This document shows, piece after piece, positions 8,263 to 19,082 of a stretch of DNA of 61,711 nt (positions are counted from its first letter, which is position 1; each line of letters begins with the position of its first letter). The translations under genes and the position numbers were made by a program. This DNA comes from an uncultured Oscillibacter sp. GTDB taxonomy: Bacteria; Bacillota; Clostridia; Oscillospirales; Oscillospiraceae. The notes below the pieces were generated by a model. That model did not search any database. It was not told the DNA's origin and saw nothing but the letters and a program-made list of their open reading frames with translations. The stretch covers positions 1 to 61,711 of the forward strand of contig CAJUQM010000012.1 in NCBI GenBank assembly GCA_910588005.1, given 5' to 3'.

Positions 8263-9138
8263 TTGGAGACCATACAGCCCATTTTACAAGTGAAAAACCT
8301 GACCCATACCTATGGCGCCGGCACGCCGTTCCAGCGCAGCGCGGTGGAGAATTTGAGCTTTGACGTACAGCCCGGGGAATTTTTGGGCATCATCGGCCAC
8401 ACCGGGTCCGGAAAGTCCACGCTGATCCAGCATCTGAACGGACTGCTGCGCCCCACCTCCGGTCAGGTGCTGCTGAATGGCAGGGATATCTGGGCGGAGC
8501 CGAAGAAGATCCGGGACGTGCGGTTCCGGGTGGGGCTGGTGTTCCAGTACCCGGAGCATCAGCTGTTTGAGGAGACGGTTTACAAGGACATCTCCTTCGG
8601 TCCCGCCAACCAGGGCAAGAGCGGAGAGGAGCTGGACCACAGCGTCCGGGAGGCCGCGCGCCTTGTGGGCATCCGGGACGACCAGCTGATGAAGTCCCCC
8701 TTTGAGCTATCCGGCGGACAAAAACGCCGGGTGGCCTTGGCGGGGGTGCTGGCCATGGAGCCGGAGGTGCTGGTGCTGGACGAACCTACCGCGGGACTGG
8801 ACCCGGCTGGCCGGGAGAATTTGATGGCCAATATTCGGGACTTTCACAGAAACCGCGGCACCACAGTCATTCTGGTGAGCCACAGTATGGACGAGATCGC
8901 CCAGAACGTGGATCGGATTTTGGTGCTGAAATCCGCCCGTGTGCTGATGAGCGGCACCCCGGCGGAGGTATTTGCCCAGGCGGACGCGCTGCTGGAGGCG
9001 GGGCTGGACGTGCCCCAGGTGACTCGGGTGGCGATGGCCCTGAAAGCCCGGGGACTGGACGTGGACCCGGCGGTATATACCGTAGAGGCCCTGGAGCGGC
9101 AGCTGCTGGCGCTGCGGAAGGGAGGGACCCCATGCTGA
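8263..9138 (+). CDS. ecfA2: Energy-coupling factor transporter ATPase EcfA2
   Basis: 291-residue ABC ATPase. Walker A is GHTGSGKST, the Q-loop is FQYPEHQLFEETVYKDISFGP, the signature is LSGGQKRRVALAGVLAM, and Walker B is VLVLDEPTAGLDP. FQYPEHQLFEETV is diagnostic of EcfA2. I chose a TTG start at 8263 because it follows an AGGGGGAGA site and gives the usual family length; a TTG at 8212 would add 17 residues without homology. Seven bases overlap ecfT. Confidence 0.9.
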   Translation: METIQPILQVKNLTHTYGAGTPFQRSAVENLSFDVQPGEFLGIIGHTGSGKSTLIQHLNGLLRPTSGQVLLNGRDIWAEPKKIRDVRFRVGLVFQYPEHQLFEETVYKDISFGPANQGKSGEELDHSVREAARLVGIRDDQLMKSPFELSGGQKRRVALAGVLAMEPEVLVLDEPTAGLDPAGRENLMANIRDFHRNRGTTVILVSHSMDEIAQNVDRILVLKSARVLMSGTPAEVFAQADALLEAGLDVPQVTRVAMALKARGLDVDPAVYTVEALERQLLALRKGGTPC

Positions 9139-9938
9139 AAGACATCACCCTGGGGCAGTATTTCCCGGGGGATACCGCCGCCCACCGGCTGGACCCCCGG
9201 ACGAAGATTCTGCTGGTGCTGCTGTATATCATCGCCCTGTTCTGCGCCAAGGGCGCGGCGGGCTACAGCGTGCTGGCCCTGACGCTGGCGGTGTGCGTCC
9301 GCGTCTCCGGCGTGGGACTGCGGGCGCTGGTGCGGGGTCTCAAGCCGGTGCTGTTTATCATCATCTTCACCGGTGTTTTGAATCTGTTTTTTACTCCCGG
9401 CACGAAAAATTTGGTGGAATGGGGGCCGGTGCGGATCTCTGACACCGGCGTCCACAACGCCGTTTTTATGGTGCTGCGGATCATGCTGCTGATTATGGGC
9501 ACCTTTCTCATGACCTACACCACCAGCCCCATCAGCCTCACCGACGGACTGGAACGGCTGCTGAACGGTTTGAAGCGCTTCCGGGCGCCGGTGCACGAGC
9601 TGGCTATGATGATGTCCATCGCCCTGCGGTTTATCCCGACACTGATTGAGGAGACGGATAAGATCATGTCCGCCCAGAAGGCCCGGGGGGCGGACTTTGA
9701 GAGCGGGAACCTGATTCAAAAGGCCAAGGCCCTGATCCCCATTCTGGTGCCGCTGTTTATCAGTGCCTTCCGCCGGGCCGACGAGCTGGCCACGGCCATG
9801 GAGTGCCGGTGCTATCACGGCGGCGAGGGGAGGACGAAGCTCCACGTGCTGAAATACGAGGGGCGGGACTATGTGGCGCTGGCCATCGGGGCCATGATCC
9901 TGGCGGGGGTTATCGCGCTGGGGCATTTCGGCATCTGA
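9132..9938 (+). CDS. ecfT: Energy-coupling factor transporter transmembrane protein EcfT
   Basis: 268-residue membrane scaffold that couples the two ATPases to S-components. About five hydrophobic segments are visible, with the conserved N-terminal HRLDPRTKILLVLLYI and two cytoplasmic coupling motifs near the C-terminus: QKARGADF and the ECRCYHGGEGRTK region. It overlaps ecfA2. ECF modules usually stand close to truA, and truA does follow here after two small genes. Confidence 0.93.
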   Translation: MLKDITLGQYFPGDTAAHRLDPRTKILLVLLYIIALFCAKGAAGYSVLALTLAVCVRVSGVGLRALVRGLKPVLFIIIFTGVLNLFFTPGTKNLVEWGPVRISDTGVHNAVFMVLRIMLLIMGTFLMTYTTSPISLTDGLERLLNGLKRFRAPVHELAMMMSIALRFIPTLIEETDKIMSAQKARGADFESGNLIQKAKALIPILVPLFISAFRRADELATAMECRCYHGGEGRTKLHVLKYEGRDYVALAIGAMILAGVIALGHFGI

Positions 9939-9943
9939 GACCC

Positions 9944-10177
9944 TCAGTCCCGCAGGGGCTGGAGCAGTGCGAGTCCCAGGCAGAGTCCGGTGGAGAACGC
10001 CGCCGTAGACCAGCGGAGGTAATAGCTGGATAGCAGGTCGCAGACCTCAAGCTGGATTCCCCGGTCCAGAGGCAGCTCGTCTAGAGCTGCCAGGATCTCC
10101 CCCTCGTCGTATATGCCCTGCTCCCGCAGGACCGTGTCGCCATAGGTGTCAAACAGCTTCTCAAACAGGGATTTCAT
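9944..10177 (-). CDS. Small protein of unknown function
   Basis: 77 residues, convergent with ecfT (gap of 5 bases). The N-terminus is charged (MKSLFEKLFDTYGDTVLREQG) and the C-terminal part holds one hydrophobic stretch (FSTGLCLGLALLQPL). A perfect AAAGGAGG site precedes the ATG, which is the main evidence that it is translated. I recognise no family. It is divergent from the HTH gene and may share its regulatory dyad. Confidence 0.6.
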   Translation of the reverse strand: MKSLFEKLFDTYGDTVLREQGIYDEGEILAALDELPLDRGIQLEVCDLLSSYYLRWSTAAFSTGLCLGLALLQPLRD

Positions 10178-10257
10178 GAAAATTCCTCCTTTACAAGTGC
10201 GTTGTTTTAACGTTATGCTTGTGATATGAAATGAGACTACCAGTAATTTATCACGTT

Positions 10258-10289
10258 ATAGCATGATTATCAATAGAAAATCATGCTAT
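10258..10289. repeat. Inverted repeat, likely operator of the HTH gene
   Basis: Perfect 11-bp inverted repeat (10258-10268 with 10279-10289) with a 10-base spacer. The arms contain AGCATGATT, and a third related half-site (ACATGATTT) follows at once. It lies 43 bases upstream of the HTH gene in an AT-rich divergent region, a typical autoregulatory operator position. Confidence 0.6.
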
Positions 10290-10331
10290 TACATGATTTC
10301 TGCGAATTGCACAAAAGGGAGTATTCCACTG

Positions 10332-10559
10332 ATGTATATGACACAAGACATTGCTGACCGCATTAAACTACGCCTAAAATTTAAGCATGTCCGTGCCAAG
10401 GACATGCTCTCTGATTTGAATATGGGGGTCAACGCGATTTCGGAGTTTGCAAAGGGCAAGCAGATGTCCTGCATTGCCCTTGCCCGGATCGCCGATTATC
10501 TGGATTGCTCCGCGGACTACCTTCTGGGCCGTACGGACAATCCGGATCTCAACCGCTAG
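10332..10559 (+). CDS. Small XRE-type HTH transcriptional regulator
   Basis: 75 residues consisting almost only of a Cro/C1-type helix-turn-helix: FKHVRAKDMLSDLNMGVNAISEFAKGK is the HTH core, followed by the family ending IADYLDCSADYLLGRTDNP. The start at 10332 is supported by AAAAGGGA upstream; an ATG at 10338 is also possible and the in-frame ATG at 10263 has no ribosome site. Upstream sits a perfect dyad with additional half-sites, suggesting autoregulation and control of the divergent 77-residue protein. Confidence 0.85.
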   Translation: MYMTQDIADRIKLRLKFKHVRAKDMLSDLNMGVNAISEFAKGKQMSCIALARIADYLDCSADYLLGRTDNPDLNR

Positions 10560-10712
10560 AAGGAACCCGCCGCTCTAGGCCTTGTTTAAAACATGTCAAA
10601 ACGCCCAAACGGCGGATCTTTTTCCACCGGCCCGCAGCTGCCTCTCTTTTTCACAAAAAAGAAACGCGGGGGTCGAATTCCCCCGGGAATCCCGGAAGAT
10701 CAGGAGACGCTT

Positions 10713-11468
10713 ATGCGAAACATCGCCCTGAAACTCATGTACAACGGCACCGCCTACCACGGCTGGCAGGTGCAGAAAAACGCCGTTTCTGTCTGCGAGA
10801 CGCTGCAAAAGGCCCTGGAGAAGATCACCGGGGTCCCGGTGCATCTCACCGGCTGCGGGCGGACGGACGCCGGCGTTCACGCAGAGCGGTACATCGCCAA
10901 TTTCCACACGGAGAGCAGGATTCCAACAGACCGGCTGCCTTTTGCCGTCAATACCCACACGCCGGAGGACATCGCTGTGGAGTCGGCCTATGAGGTGGCG
11001 GAGGACTTCAACGCCATCGGCTCGTGTTTGAAAAAGGAGTATACCTATCGGATTTACAACTCCCGGGTGAAGAACCCGTTTTATGTCAACCGGGCGTATT
11101 TCTATCCCAAGCGGCTGGACGAAGAATTTTTGAACCGGGCGGCCCACATGTTTGTGGGGACCCACGATTTCCGGGCAGTGCGCAGCGTGGGGACGGAGAC
11201 CAGGTCCACTGTCCGCACCATTTATTACTGCGATGTGCGGCGCAGGGGAGATCTCTTGGAATTGAAGGTCTGCGCCAACGGTTTTTTGTATAACATGGTA
11301 CGGGCTATCACCGGCACCGTGCTCTACGCGGCGGAGGGGAAATTCAGCCCGGAGGAGATTCCCGCCATTTTGGACAGCGGCGACAGGACCCTGGCGGGTC
11401 CCACGGTGCCGCCGGGGGGACTGTACCTCACAAGACTTTGGTACGAGGATGAACGGCTCAATGGGTAA
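10713..11468 (+). CDS. truA: tRNA pseudouridine(38-40) synthase TruA
   Basis: 251 residues, the usual length. It isomerises U38-U40 in the anticodon arm of tRNAs. The catalytic aspartate is Asp52 in GCGRTDAGVHA. Other family marks are YNGTAYHGWQVQ near the N-terminus and NGFLYNMVRAITGTVLYAAEG near the C-terminus. The ATG at 10713 has a CAGGAGA site; the frame is open further upstream but without homology. It overlaps the next gene slightly. Confidence 0.95.
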   Translation: MRNIALKLMYNGTAYHGWQVQKNAVSVCETLQKALEKITGVPVHLTGCGRTDAGVHAERYIANFHTESRIPTDRLPFAVNTHTPEDIAVESAYEVAEDFNAIGSCLKKEYTYRIYNSRVKNPFYVNRAYFYPKRLDEEFLNRAAHMFVGTHDFRAVRSVGTETRSTVRTIYYCDVRRRGDLLELKVCANGFLYNMVRAITGTVLYAAEGKFSPEEIPAILDSGDRTLAGPTVPPGGLYLTRLWYEDERLNG

Positions 11469-12651
11469 CAGGACGAAGGACATCTGGAATGACGATGACG
11501 GCGCGGGAAAGGCGGAAAAGAGGTCCGGCCCCGTCCGGCGGTTTTTCGTGTTTTTTCTGGCGCTGGCGGCGGTGCTGGGCGTGGTGCTGGCGGCGGCCTA
11601 CCGGGACGGCACCGGCTTTGATGTGCTGCGGCGGTATCTCAACTACGGCGGCTCCGCCAGCTCCGGAGAGGAGCGGTACCGTTACGCCGCGTCTGCCGCC
11701 AACCGGTTTGCAGTGCTGGGAGATCAGCTGGTGGTACTGTCGGACACCTCGCTGCGGCTTTTGAACAAGGACGGCGGAGAGACCTGGTCCACCCAGGTAA
11801 AGATGACTACTCCGGCCCTGAGCCAGGGCGGCGGACGGGTGGCGGCCTACGACATCGGGGGCCGGTCCCTGTATGTTCTGGACCAGAGCGGCGGGATTTT
11901 CCACCTGGAGATGGAGGAGGACGAACCGCTGATTTCCGCCACCTTGAACAGCAAGGGGATGCTGGCGGTGACGGCGGAGCGGCGGAATGCCAAGGGCGCC
12001 GTCTATGTCTACAACCAGGACTTGAAGCAGGCGGCCGAGTTCACATCTGGGGAGCGGTTTTTGACGGATGCCTGCATTACCGGCGACGGAAATTTTTTGG
12101 CGGCGGTGCGGCTGGGACAGGAGAACGGCGTATTTATCAGCAATGTGGTGCTCTATGATCTGCGGGAGGTGGGAGAAAAGGAGCCGGACGCGGACTACAG
12201 CGTGGAGGACGGCCTGGTGCTGTCCATCGGAGAGCAGTCCGGCAGGCTGGTGACGGTGGCGGACACCTGCGTGACCTACGCTTCGTCCTCCGGCAAGGTG
12301 GAGGCCGGTTACGGCTACGGCGGGGCCTATCTGCGCAGCTACAGCCTGGGGGAGAGCTTCACCGCGCTGCTGCTGAACCGCTATCAGGCGGGCAATGTGG
12401 GGCGGCTGGTCACCGTGGACGCGGACGGAGAAGAGCTGGGGTCCCTGGAGATCCATGAGGAGGTGCGGGGCCTATCGGCTGCGGGACGCTATCTGGCGGT
12501 GCTGTACACGGACCGGCTGGTGGTGTATAATGAAAACCTGCAGGTATATGCCTCTCTCCGGGGCATTACCAATGTCTCGGCGGTTCTGATGCGGGGGGAC
12601 GGTTCGGCGCTGCTGGTCTCGCCGGAGTCTGCCAGCCAGTTCCTCCCTTAG
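11461..12651 (+). CDS. DUF5711 family membrane-anchored beta-propeller-like protein
   Basis: 396 residues. A short basic cytoplasmic N-terminus is followed by one membrane segment (roughly residues 26-46) and a long extracytoplasmic part. That part is built of repeating beta units of the form LVVLSDTSLRLLNKDGGETW, VAAYDIGGRSLYVLDQSG and AVTAERRNAKGAVYVYNQD. This matches the DUF5711 family of Clostridia, which usually precedes cvpA, as here. A six-to-eight-bladed propeller is inferred from the repeats. Function is unknown. An ATG at 11449 is an alternative start. Confidence 0.8.
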   Translation: MGNRTKDIWNDDDGAGKAEKRSGPVRRFFVFFLALAAVLGVVLAAAYRDGTGFDVLRRYLNYGGSASSGEERYRYAASAANRFAVLGDQLVVLSDTSLRLLNKDGGETWSTQVKMTTPALSQGGGRVAAYDIGGRSLYVLDQSGGIFHLEMEEDEPLISATLNSKGMLAVTAERRNAKGAVYVYNQDLKQAAEFTSGERFLTDACITGDGNFLAAVRLGQENGVFISNVVLYDLREVGEKEPDADYSVEDGLVLSIGEQSGRLVTVADTCVTYASSSGKVEAGYGYGGAYLRSYSLGESFTALLLNRYQAGNVGRLVTVDADGEELGSLEIHEEVRGLSAAGRYLAVLYTDRLVVYNENLQVYASLRGITNVSAVLMRGDGSALLVSPESASQFLP

Positions 12652-12708
12652 AAGCGAAAAATTTGCGGTGAGTTCACAAAACGTTTACAGCGTGAAAGGT
12701 AGGAAAAT

Positions 12709-13344
12709 GTGACGGTACCTGTTATAATAGACATCATTGCGGCGGTCCTCTTGACTGGATTCACACTCTATGGGGCGAAGCGGGGACTGTTTCGCGCCCT
12801 GGCGGGACTGCTGATTATCATTTTGGCCCTGGCCGGCGCCCGCTTTGCGGCGGAAGCCCTGTCCGGTCCCGCCGCAAGGCTGGCAGGACCGGCGCTGGAG
12901 CGGCACATTGAGAAACGGCTGGATGACGCGCTGTCCGGCGCGGTGGGGCAGATGCCGGAGGAGGTTCTTCCGGAGGAGCTGCTGGCCCTTTTGGGGATCA
13001 CGGGAGAGCGGCTGGAGGATCTGGCGGAGCAGGCCCGGGAAAGCGTACGGGAGACGGGGGCGTCCATCCTCTCCGCCGTGGCCCAGAGCGCGGCAGAGTC
13101 CTTTTTCTATATGCTCTTTTATGTTTTGGCATTTTTGCTTTTCTCGGCGCTGCTGAATCTGGCCGCCAAACTCATGGATCTGGCCTTAAAGCTGCCGGTG
13201 CTCCACGGGGCCAACGCCCTGGGCGGCGCCGCGGTGGGTCTGGTGGAAGGGGCGCTGATCCTGTTTTTGCTGGTTTTGCTGCTGCAAAGACTGGATGTTC
13301 CCCCGGAGGGGAGTTACATTTTACAATTGGCGTCCCGCAGGTGA
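12709..13344 (+). CDS. CvpA family membrane protein
   Basis: 211 residues. The N-terminal CvpA hairpin is visible (IDIIAAVLLTGFTLYGAKRGLFRALAGLL). A soluble linker follows, then two more membrane segments near residues 125-155 and 175-200. CvpA was named for colicin V production; in Firmicutes the family has no settled role. A GTG start at 12709 is preceded by AAAGGTAGG. It follows the DUF5711 gene and may be co-transcribed with it. Confidence 0.82.
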   Translation: MTVPVIIDIIAAVLLTGFTLYGAKRGLFRALAGLLIIILALAGARFAAEALSGPAARLAGPALERHIEKRLDDALSGAVGQMPEEVLPEELLALLGITGERLEDLAEQARESVRETGASILSAVAQSAAESFFYMLFYVLAFLLFSALLNLAAKLMDLALKLPVLHGANALGGAAVGLVEGALILFLLVLLLQRLDVPPEGSYILQLASRR

Positions 13345-13367
13345 CCGGCGGGGTGCTCTGCAACCTC

Positions 13368-13391
13368 AGCGGCGGGGGCCGCTGAATTTTC
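13368..13391 (+). terminator. Hairpin between cvpA and clpE-like gene
   Basis: Seven-base stem CAGCGGC/GCCGCTG with a GGGG loop, followed by AATTTT. It may be a weak terminator after cvpA. Confidence 0.4.
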
Positions 13392-13403
13392 TGGAGGTAT
13401 ACG

Positions 13404-15722
<2,319 letters not shown>

Positions 15723-15747
15723 TTCGGAATTTTGAGAGGAAGAGCCT

Positions 15748-15957
15748 ATGCTGTTTCGCAAGGACATGGACCCCCGGTGTGCGTATTGCCAGCGGGGGCA
15801 GCAGATCAACGAGCGGGAAGTGGCCTGCGTAAAGCAGGGGATCGTACCGGTGGAGAACAGCTGCCGGGCTTTCCGGTATGATCCGCTGAAGCGGGTGCCG
15901 CCCCGTCCGGCGGTATTGGAGACCGAGCGGCTGAAGCCAGAGGATTTTGCCATATAG
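15748..15957 (+). CDS. Small four-cysteine protein, probable metal-binding
   Basis: 69 residues with Cys11, Cys14, Cys27 and Cys39 in the N-terminal half (RCAYCQRG..., VACVKQG, ENSCRAFRYDPLKRVPP). The spacing suggests a zinc ribbon-like site. A GAGAGGAAGAG ribosome site lies ahead of the ATG, 25 bases after the clpE-like gene, so it is probably co-transcribed. Similar short proteins are common in Clostridia, but I know no function. Confidence 0.7.
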   Translation: MLFRKDMDPRCAYCQRGQQINEREVACVKQGIVPVENSCRAFRYDPLKRVPPRPAVLETERLKPEDFAI

Positions 15958-16044
15958 AGACCCGCGTGTTCCCACGTGGATCTGAGAACTGCCGGCGGGG
16001 ACTTTGGGGAACGTCCTGTTGAAGACAGAGAGGGGGCAGGAGCA

Positions 16045-16860
16045 ATGGAGCTGAAAACAATTTGGGCAGTGTATTACAGCGCTACCGGCACTACGGCCAA
16101 GATGGTACGCACCGTGGCGGAGGCGCTGGCGGAACGGCTGAATCTGCCTTTGGAGGAGCGGAGCTTTACCCGGCCCGGAGAACGGGCGGAGGTTTTGAGA
16201 TTTTCCAAGGAGGACCTGGTGGTGGTGGGTTCGCCCACCTATGCCGGCAGGCTGCCAAACAAAATTCTGCCGGACTTCCAGGAGAAGCTCCGGGGAAACG
16301 GAGCGCTGGCAGTGCCCATTGTGCTCTTTGGAAACCGGAGCTATGACAACTCCCTGGCGGAGCTGCGGTCGGTGCTGGAGGCGGACGGCTTTTGCCCCAT
16401 GGCGGCGGGGGCCTTTGTGGGCCGCCATGCCTTTACGGATGAGTTGGCCTTTGGCAGGCCCGGCTGGAGCGATTTGTCTGAGGCCAAAGACTTCGCCGGG
16501 AGGATTGCGGAGAAGGTGCGCGCCGGAGCGGCCGGACCGGTCCGGGTTCCGGGTGATCCGACGGCGCCGTACTACGTTCCAAAGGGAGTGGACGGGGAGC
16601 CGGTGAAGTTCCTGCGAGCCAAGCCGAAGACGGATTTTGCCAGGTGCAGCCGCTGCGGCGCCTGTGCCAGAGCCTGCCCGATGGGGGCCATTGACCCGCA
16701 GAATGTGGCGGAGGTGCCGGGGACGTGCATCAAGTGCCAGAGCTGTGTGCGCAAGTGTACCCGGGGGGCCAAATATTTTGACGATCCGGCGTTTTTGTCC
16801 CATGTAGCCATGCTGGAGAAAAATTTCCAGGAGCCACGGGAAAACCAGGTGTTTTTATGA
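16045..16860 (+). CDS. EFR1-type flavodoxin-ferredoxin fusion
   Basis: 271 residues. The N-terminal half is flavodoxin-like with the FMN phosphate loop YSATGTTAKM (residues 11-20) and VVVGSPTYAGRLPNKI. The C-terminal part holds two [4Fe-4S] motifs, CSRCGACARACP and CIKCQSCVRKC. This is the EFR1 family arrangement. It is likely an electron carrier or reductase in the cytoplasm; the partner is unknown. The ATG at 16045 is preceded by GGGGGCAGGAG. The gene ends 7 bases before a bidirectional terminator. Confidence 0.85.
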   Translation: MELKTIWAVYYSATGTTAKMVRTVAEALAERLNLPLEERSFTRPGERAEVLRFSKEDLVVVGSPTYAGRLPNKILPDFQEKLRGNGALAVPIVLFGNRSYDNSLAELRSVLEADGFCPMAAGAFVGRHAFTDELAFGRPGWSDLSEAKDFAGRIAEKVRAGAAGPVRVPGDPTAPYYVPKGVDGEPVKFLRAKPKTDFARCSRCGACARACPMGAIDPQNVAEVPGTCIKCQSCVRKCTRGAKYFDDPAFLSHVAMLEKNFQEPRENQVFL

Positions 16861-16866
16861 GACGCG

Positions 16867-16905
16867 AAAAGGAGCGGCCATCGAAAGATGGCCGCTCCTT
16901 TTTAC
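16867..16905. terminator. Bidirectional terminator between EFR1 gene and cbiC
   Basis: Perfect 16-bp inverted repeat (16867-16882 with 16887-16902), GAAA loop, with AAAA on one side and TTTTTT on the other. It can end the + strand EFR1 transcript and the - strand cobalamin operon, whose last gene stops at 16912. Confidence 0.92.
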
Positions 16906-16911
16906 CCGGCG

Positions 16912-17583
16912 CTATTGCCACCCGCGGGCGGCGGGGTCCAGTGTCTCCGTGGCTCCGTACAGCAGGGCGTTGCAGATGGCGGCGGCCACGCTGCTGCCGC
17001 CCTTGCGTCCCATGGCGGCGATGGCGGGAACGTCGTGGGTCTCGCAGGAGGAGAGAAGGATCTCCTTGCTCTCTGACACGTTGACAAATCCCACCGGTAC
17101 GCCAATAACCAGAGCGGGCCGCAGGCCTTCCTCTATCAGCTCCGCGATACGCAGCAGCGCCGTGGGGGCGTTGCCCACCGCGAAAATGGCTACAGGATGG
17201 TCCTGGGCGGCTTTTTCCATGGAGACCGCCGCCCGGGTAAGGCCCTGTTTCTTTGCAAGCTCCGCGATTTCCGGGTCGGCCATAAAGCAGTGAAGCGTAC
17301 AGCCCAGTTTTTCCAGGCTGGGACGGCTGATTCCCGCTTTTGCCATATTGGTGTCTGTAATAATCGGGACGCCTTGCCGCAGCGCGGCTTGACCCAGTTC
17401 CACCGCCCGGGGGGTGAAGCGCAGGGAGCGGACGTAGTCAAAGTCTGCCGTGGTATGGATGACCCGCTTTATCACCGCCTCGTGCTCTGGCGGCAGGACA
17501 GCGCCGCGTTCCGCCAATTCCGAGGCGATGATGGACATGCTGGTCCGCTCAATGTCCCCGGGAAGTATGTGCTGGATTCTCAT
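16912..17583 (-). CDS. cbiC: Cobalt-precorrin-8 methylmutase
   Basis: 223 residues, the normal length. It moves the C11 methyl group to C12, giving cobyrinic acid. Family marks are SMSIIASELAERG, the catalytic-histidine region KRVIHTTADFDY, ITDTNMAKAGI and IGVPVGFVNVSESKE. The start overlaps the cbiP stop (ATGA) and carries an AAGGAGG site. It is the last gene of the 22-gene operon that begins at cbiK. Confidence 0.95.
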   Translation of the reverse strand: MRIQHILPGDIERTSMSIIASELAERGAVLPPEHEAVIKRVIHTTADFDYVRSLRFTPRAVELGQAALRQGVPIITDTNMAKAGISRPSLEKLGCTLHCFMADPEIAELAKKQGLTRAAVSMEKAAQDHPVAIFAVGNAPTALLRIAELIEEGLRPALVIGVPVGFVNVSESKEILLSSCETHDVPAIAAMGRKGGSSVAAAICNALLYGATETLDPAARGWQ

Positions 17584-19082
17584 AGCTCTGCCTCCTTTGA
17601 CTTCCGGGCATACCGGTCCATGGCGGCGTAGACGGCGTTTAGGTCCAGGCTGGAGCGCACGGCGTCCGCCAGCAGGTCGTACTGCCGCTCCTGATAGGCC
17701 CGATGGCTTTCCACCGGCCCCTCCTCCGGGGAAAGGCCCTTGCGCGCCAAAAGCCAGACTGCCAGGCGCTCCGTCAGTGCGCCGCTTTCAAAAAGCCCGT
17801 GGAGGTAAGTGCCGAATACGTGCCCCGAGGCGGCGCCGTCCTCCCGCCCGTCCGCCAGGCGGCAGAAGGGAACGCCGGCTCTGCGCCGTGTTTTTCCCAT
17901 GTGGATCTCATAGCCGTCGATCTCCGCTCCGGCAAAGGGTTCCGCCGTCACGGACGCGGCGGTCTGGGTGCGGGTCTTCTGCGGGGAGAATACCGTCTCG
18001 CAGGGGAGCAGCCCCATGCCGTGCATGCTGCCGCTCCGCTCCACCCCCTCTGGATCGGAGAGAAGTTCGCCCAGCATCTGGAAACCGCCACAGACCCCCA
18101 GCACAGGGGTGCCTTTGGAGGCCAGCTTTAGAATGGCGGCCTCCAGGCCGTTTTGCCGCAGCCAGAGGAGATCGTCCATCGTGCTCTTGGTGCCCGGCAG
18201 GATCACCAGGTCCGGCGCGCCCAGGCCGGCGGCGCTGTCCACGTACCGCACGCCCAGGGCGCTGTGGCTCTCCAGAGGGGAGAAGTCCGTAAAGTTGGAG
18301 ATGCGGGGCAGGCGGATTACCGCGAGATCCACGGTCCGGCGGGTCTGGGTCCGGTTCAGCCGGGGGGAGAGGCTGTCCTCGTCATCAATATCCGCGCTGG
18401 TGTAGGGGATGACGCCCAGCACCGGAATACCGGTTTTCTCCTCCAGCATGGAGAGGCCCGGCTCCAAGAGAGTCCGGTCGCCCCGGAACTTGTTGATGAC
18501 CAGTCCCGCGATCCGCATTCGCTCCCATTCCTCCAGCAGGGCGGCGGTGCCGTACAGCTGGGCGAATACGCCGCCCCGGTCGATATCCCCCACCAGCAGC
18601 ACCGGGGCGTTGACCAGCTCCGCCAGACCCATGTTTACAAAACTGTCCGCATCCCGCAGGTTGATCTCCGCGGGGCTGCCCGCCCCTTCGATGACGATGA
18701 TGTCATACTCCGCCGCCAGGCTCTTATAGGCCCCCAGGACCTCTGGGATCAGGCGCTTTTTCATCTGGAAGTATCCGGCGGCCTCGTACTGGCCCCGGAC
18801 CTCTCCCAGGACGATGAGCTGGCTGCCCGTGTCGCTGGAGGGCTTGAGCAGCACGGGGTTCATCCGCACGTCCGGTTCGATGCCCGCCGCCTGGGCCTGG
18901 ACCGCCTGGGCGCGGCCCATCTCCAGTCCGTCTCGGGTGACAAAGCTGTTCAGCGCCATGTTTTGCCCCTTGAAGGGCGCGGTCCGCCAGCCGTCCTGGC
19001 GGAAGATCCGGCACAACGCCGCCGCCAGCAGGCTCTTTCCCGCGCCGGACATGGTGCCCTGCACCATAATGCACCGGGCCAT
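17580..19082 (-). CDS. cbiP: Cobyric acid synthase
   Basis: 500 residues. It amidates side chains b, d, e and g of adenosylcobyrinate a,c-diamide using glutamine and ATP. The N-terminal dethiobiotin-synthetase-like ATPase domain has the P-loop QGTMSGAGKSLLAAALCRI. The C-terminal class I glutamine amidotransferase-like domain has the cysteine in LGVCGGFQMLGE and a late GTYLHGLFES. It starts one base after cobD ends, with an AAGGAGG site. Confidence 0.95.
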   Translation of the reverse strand: MARCIMVQGTMSGAGKSLLAAALCRIFRQDGWRTAPFKGQNMALNSFVTRDGLEMGRAQAVQAQAAGIEPDVRMNPVLLKPSSDTGSQLIVLGEVRGQYEAAGYFQMKKRLIPEVLGAYKSLAAEYDIIVIEGAGSPAEINLRDADSFVNMGLAELVNAPVLLVGDIDRGGVFAQLYGTAALLEEWERMRIAGLVINKFRGDRTLLEPGLSMLEEKTGIPVLGVIPYTSADIDDEDSLSPRLNRTQTRRTVDLAVIRLPRISNFTDFSPLESHSALGVRYVDSAAGLGAPDLVILPGTKSTMDDLLWLRQNGLEAAILKLASKGTPVLGVCGGFQMLGELLSDPEGVERSGSMHGMGLLPCETVFSPQKTRTQTAASVTAEPFAGAEIDGYEIHMGKTRRRAGVPFCRLADGREDGAASGHVFGTYLHGLFESGALTERLAVWLLARKGLSPEEGPVESHRAYQERQYDLLADAVRSSLDLNAVYAAMDRYARKSKEAEL

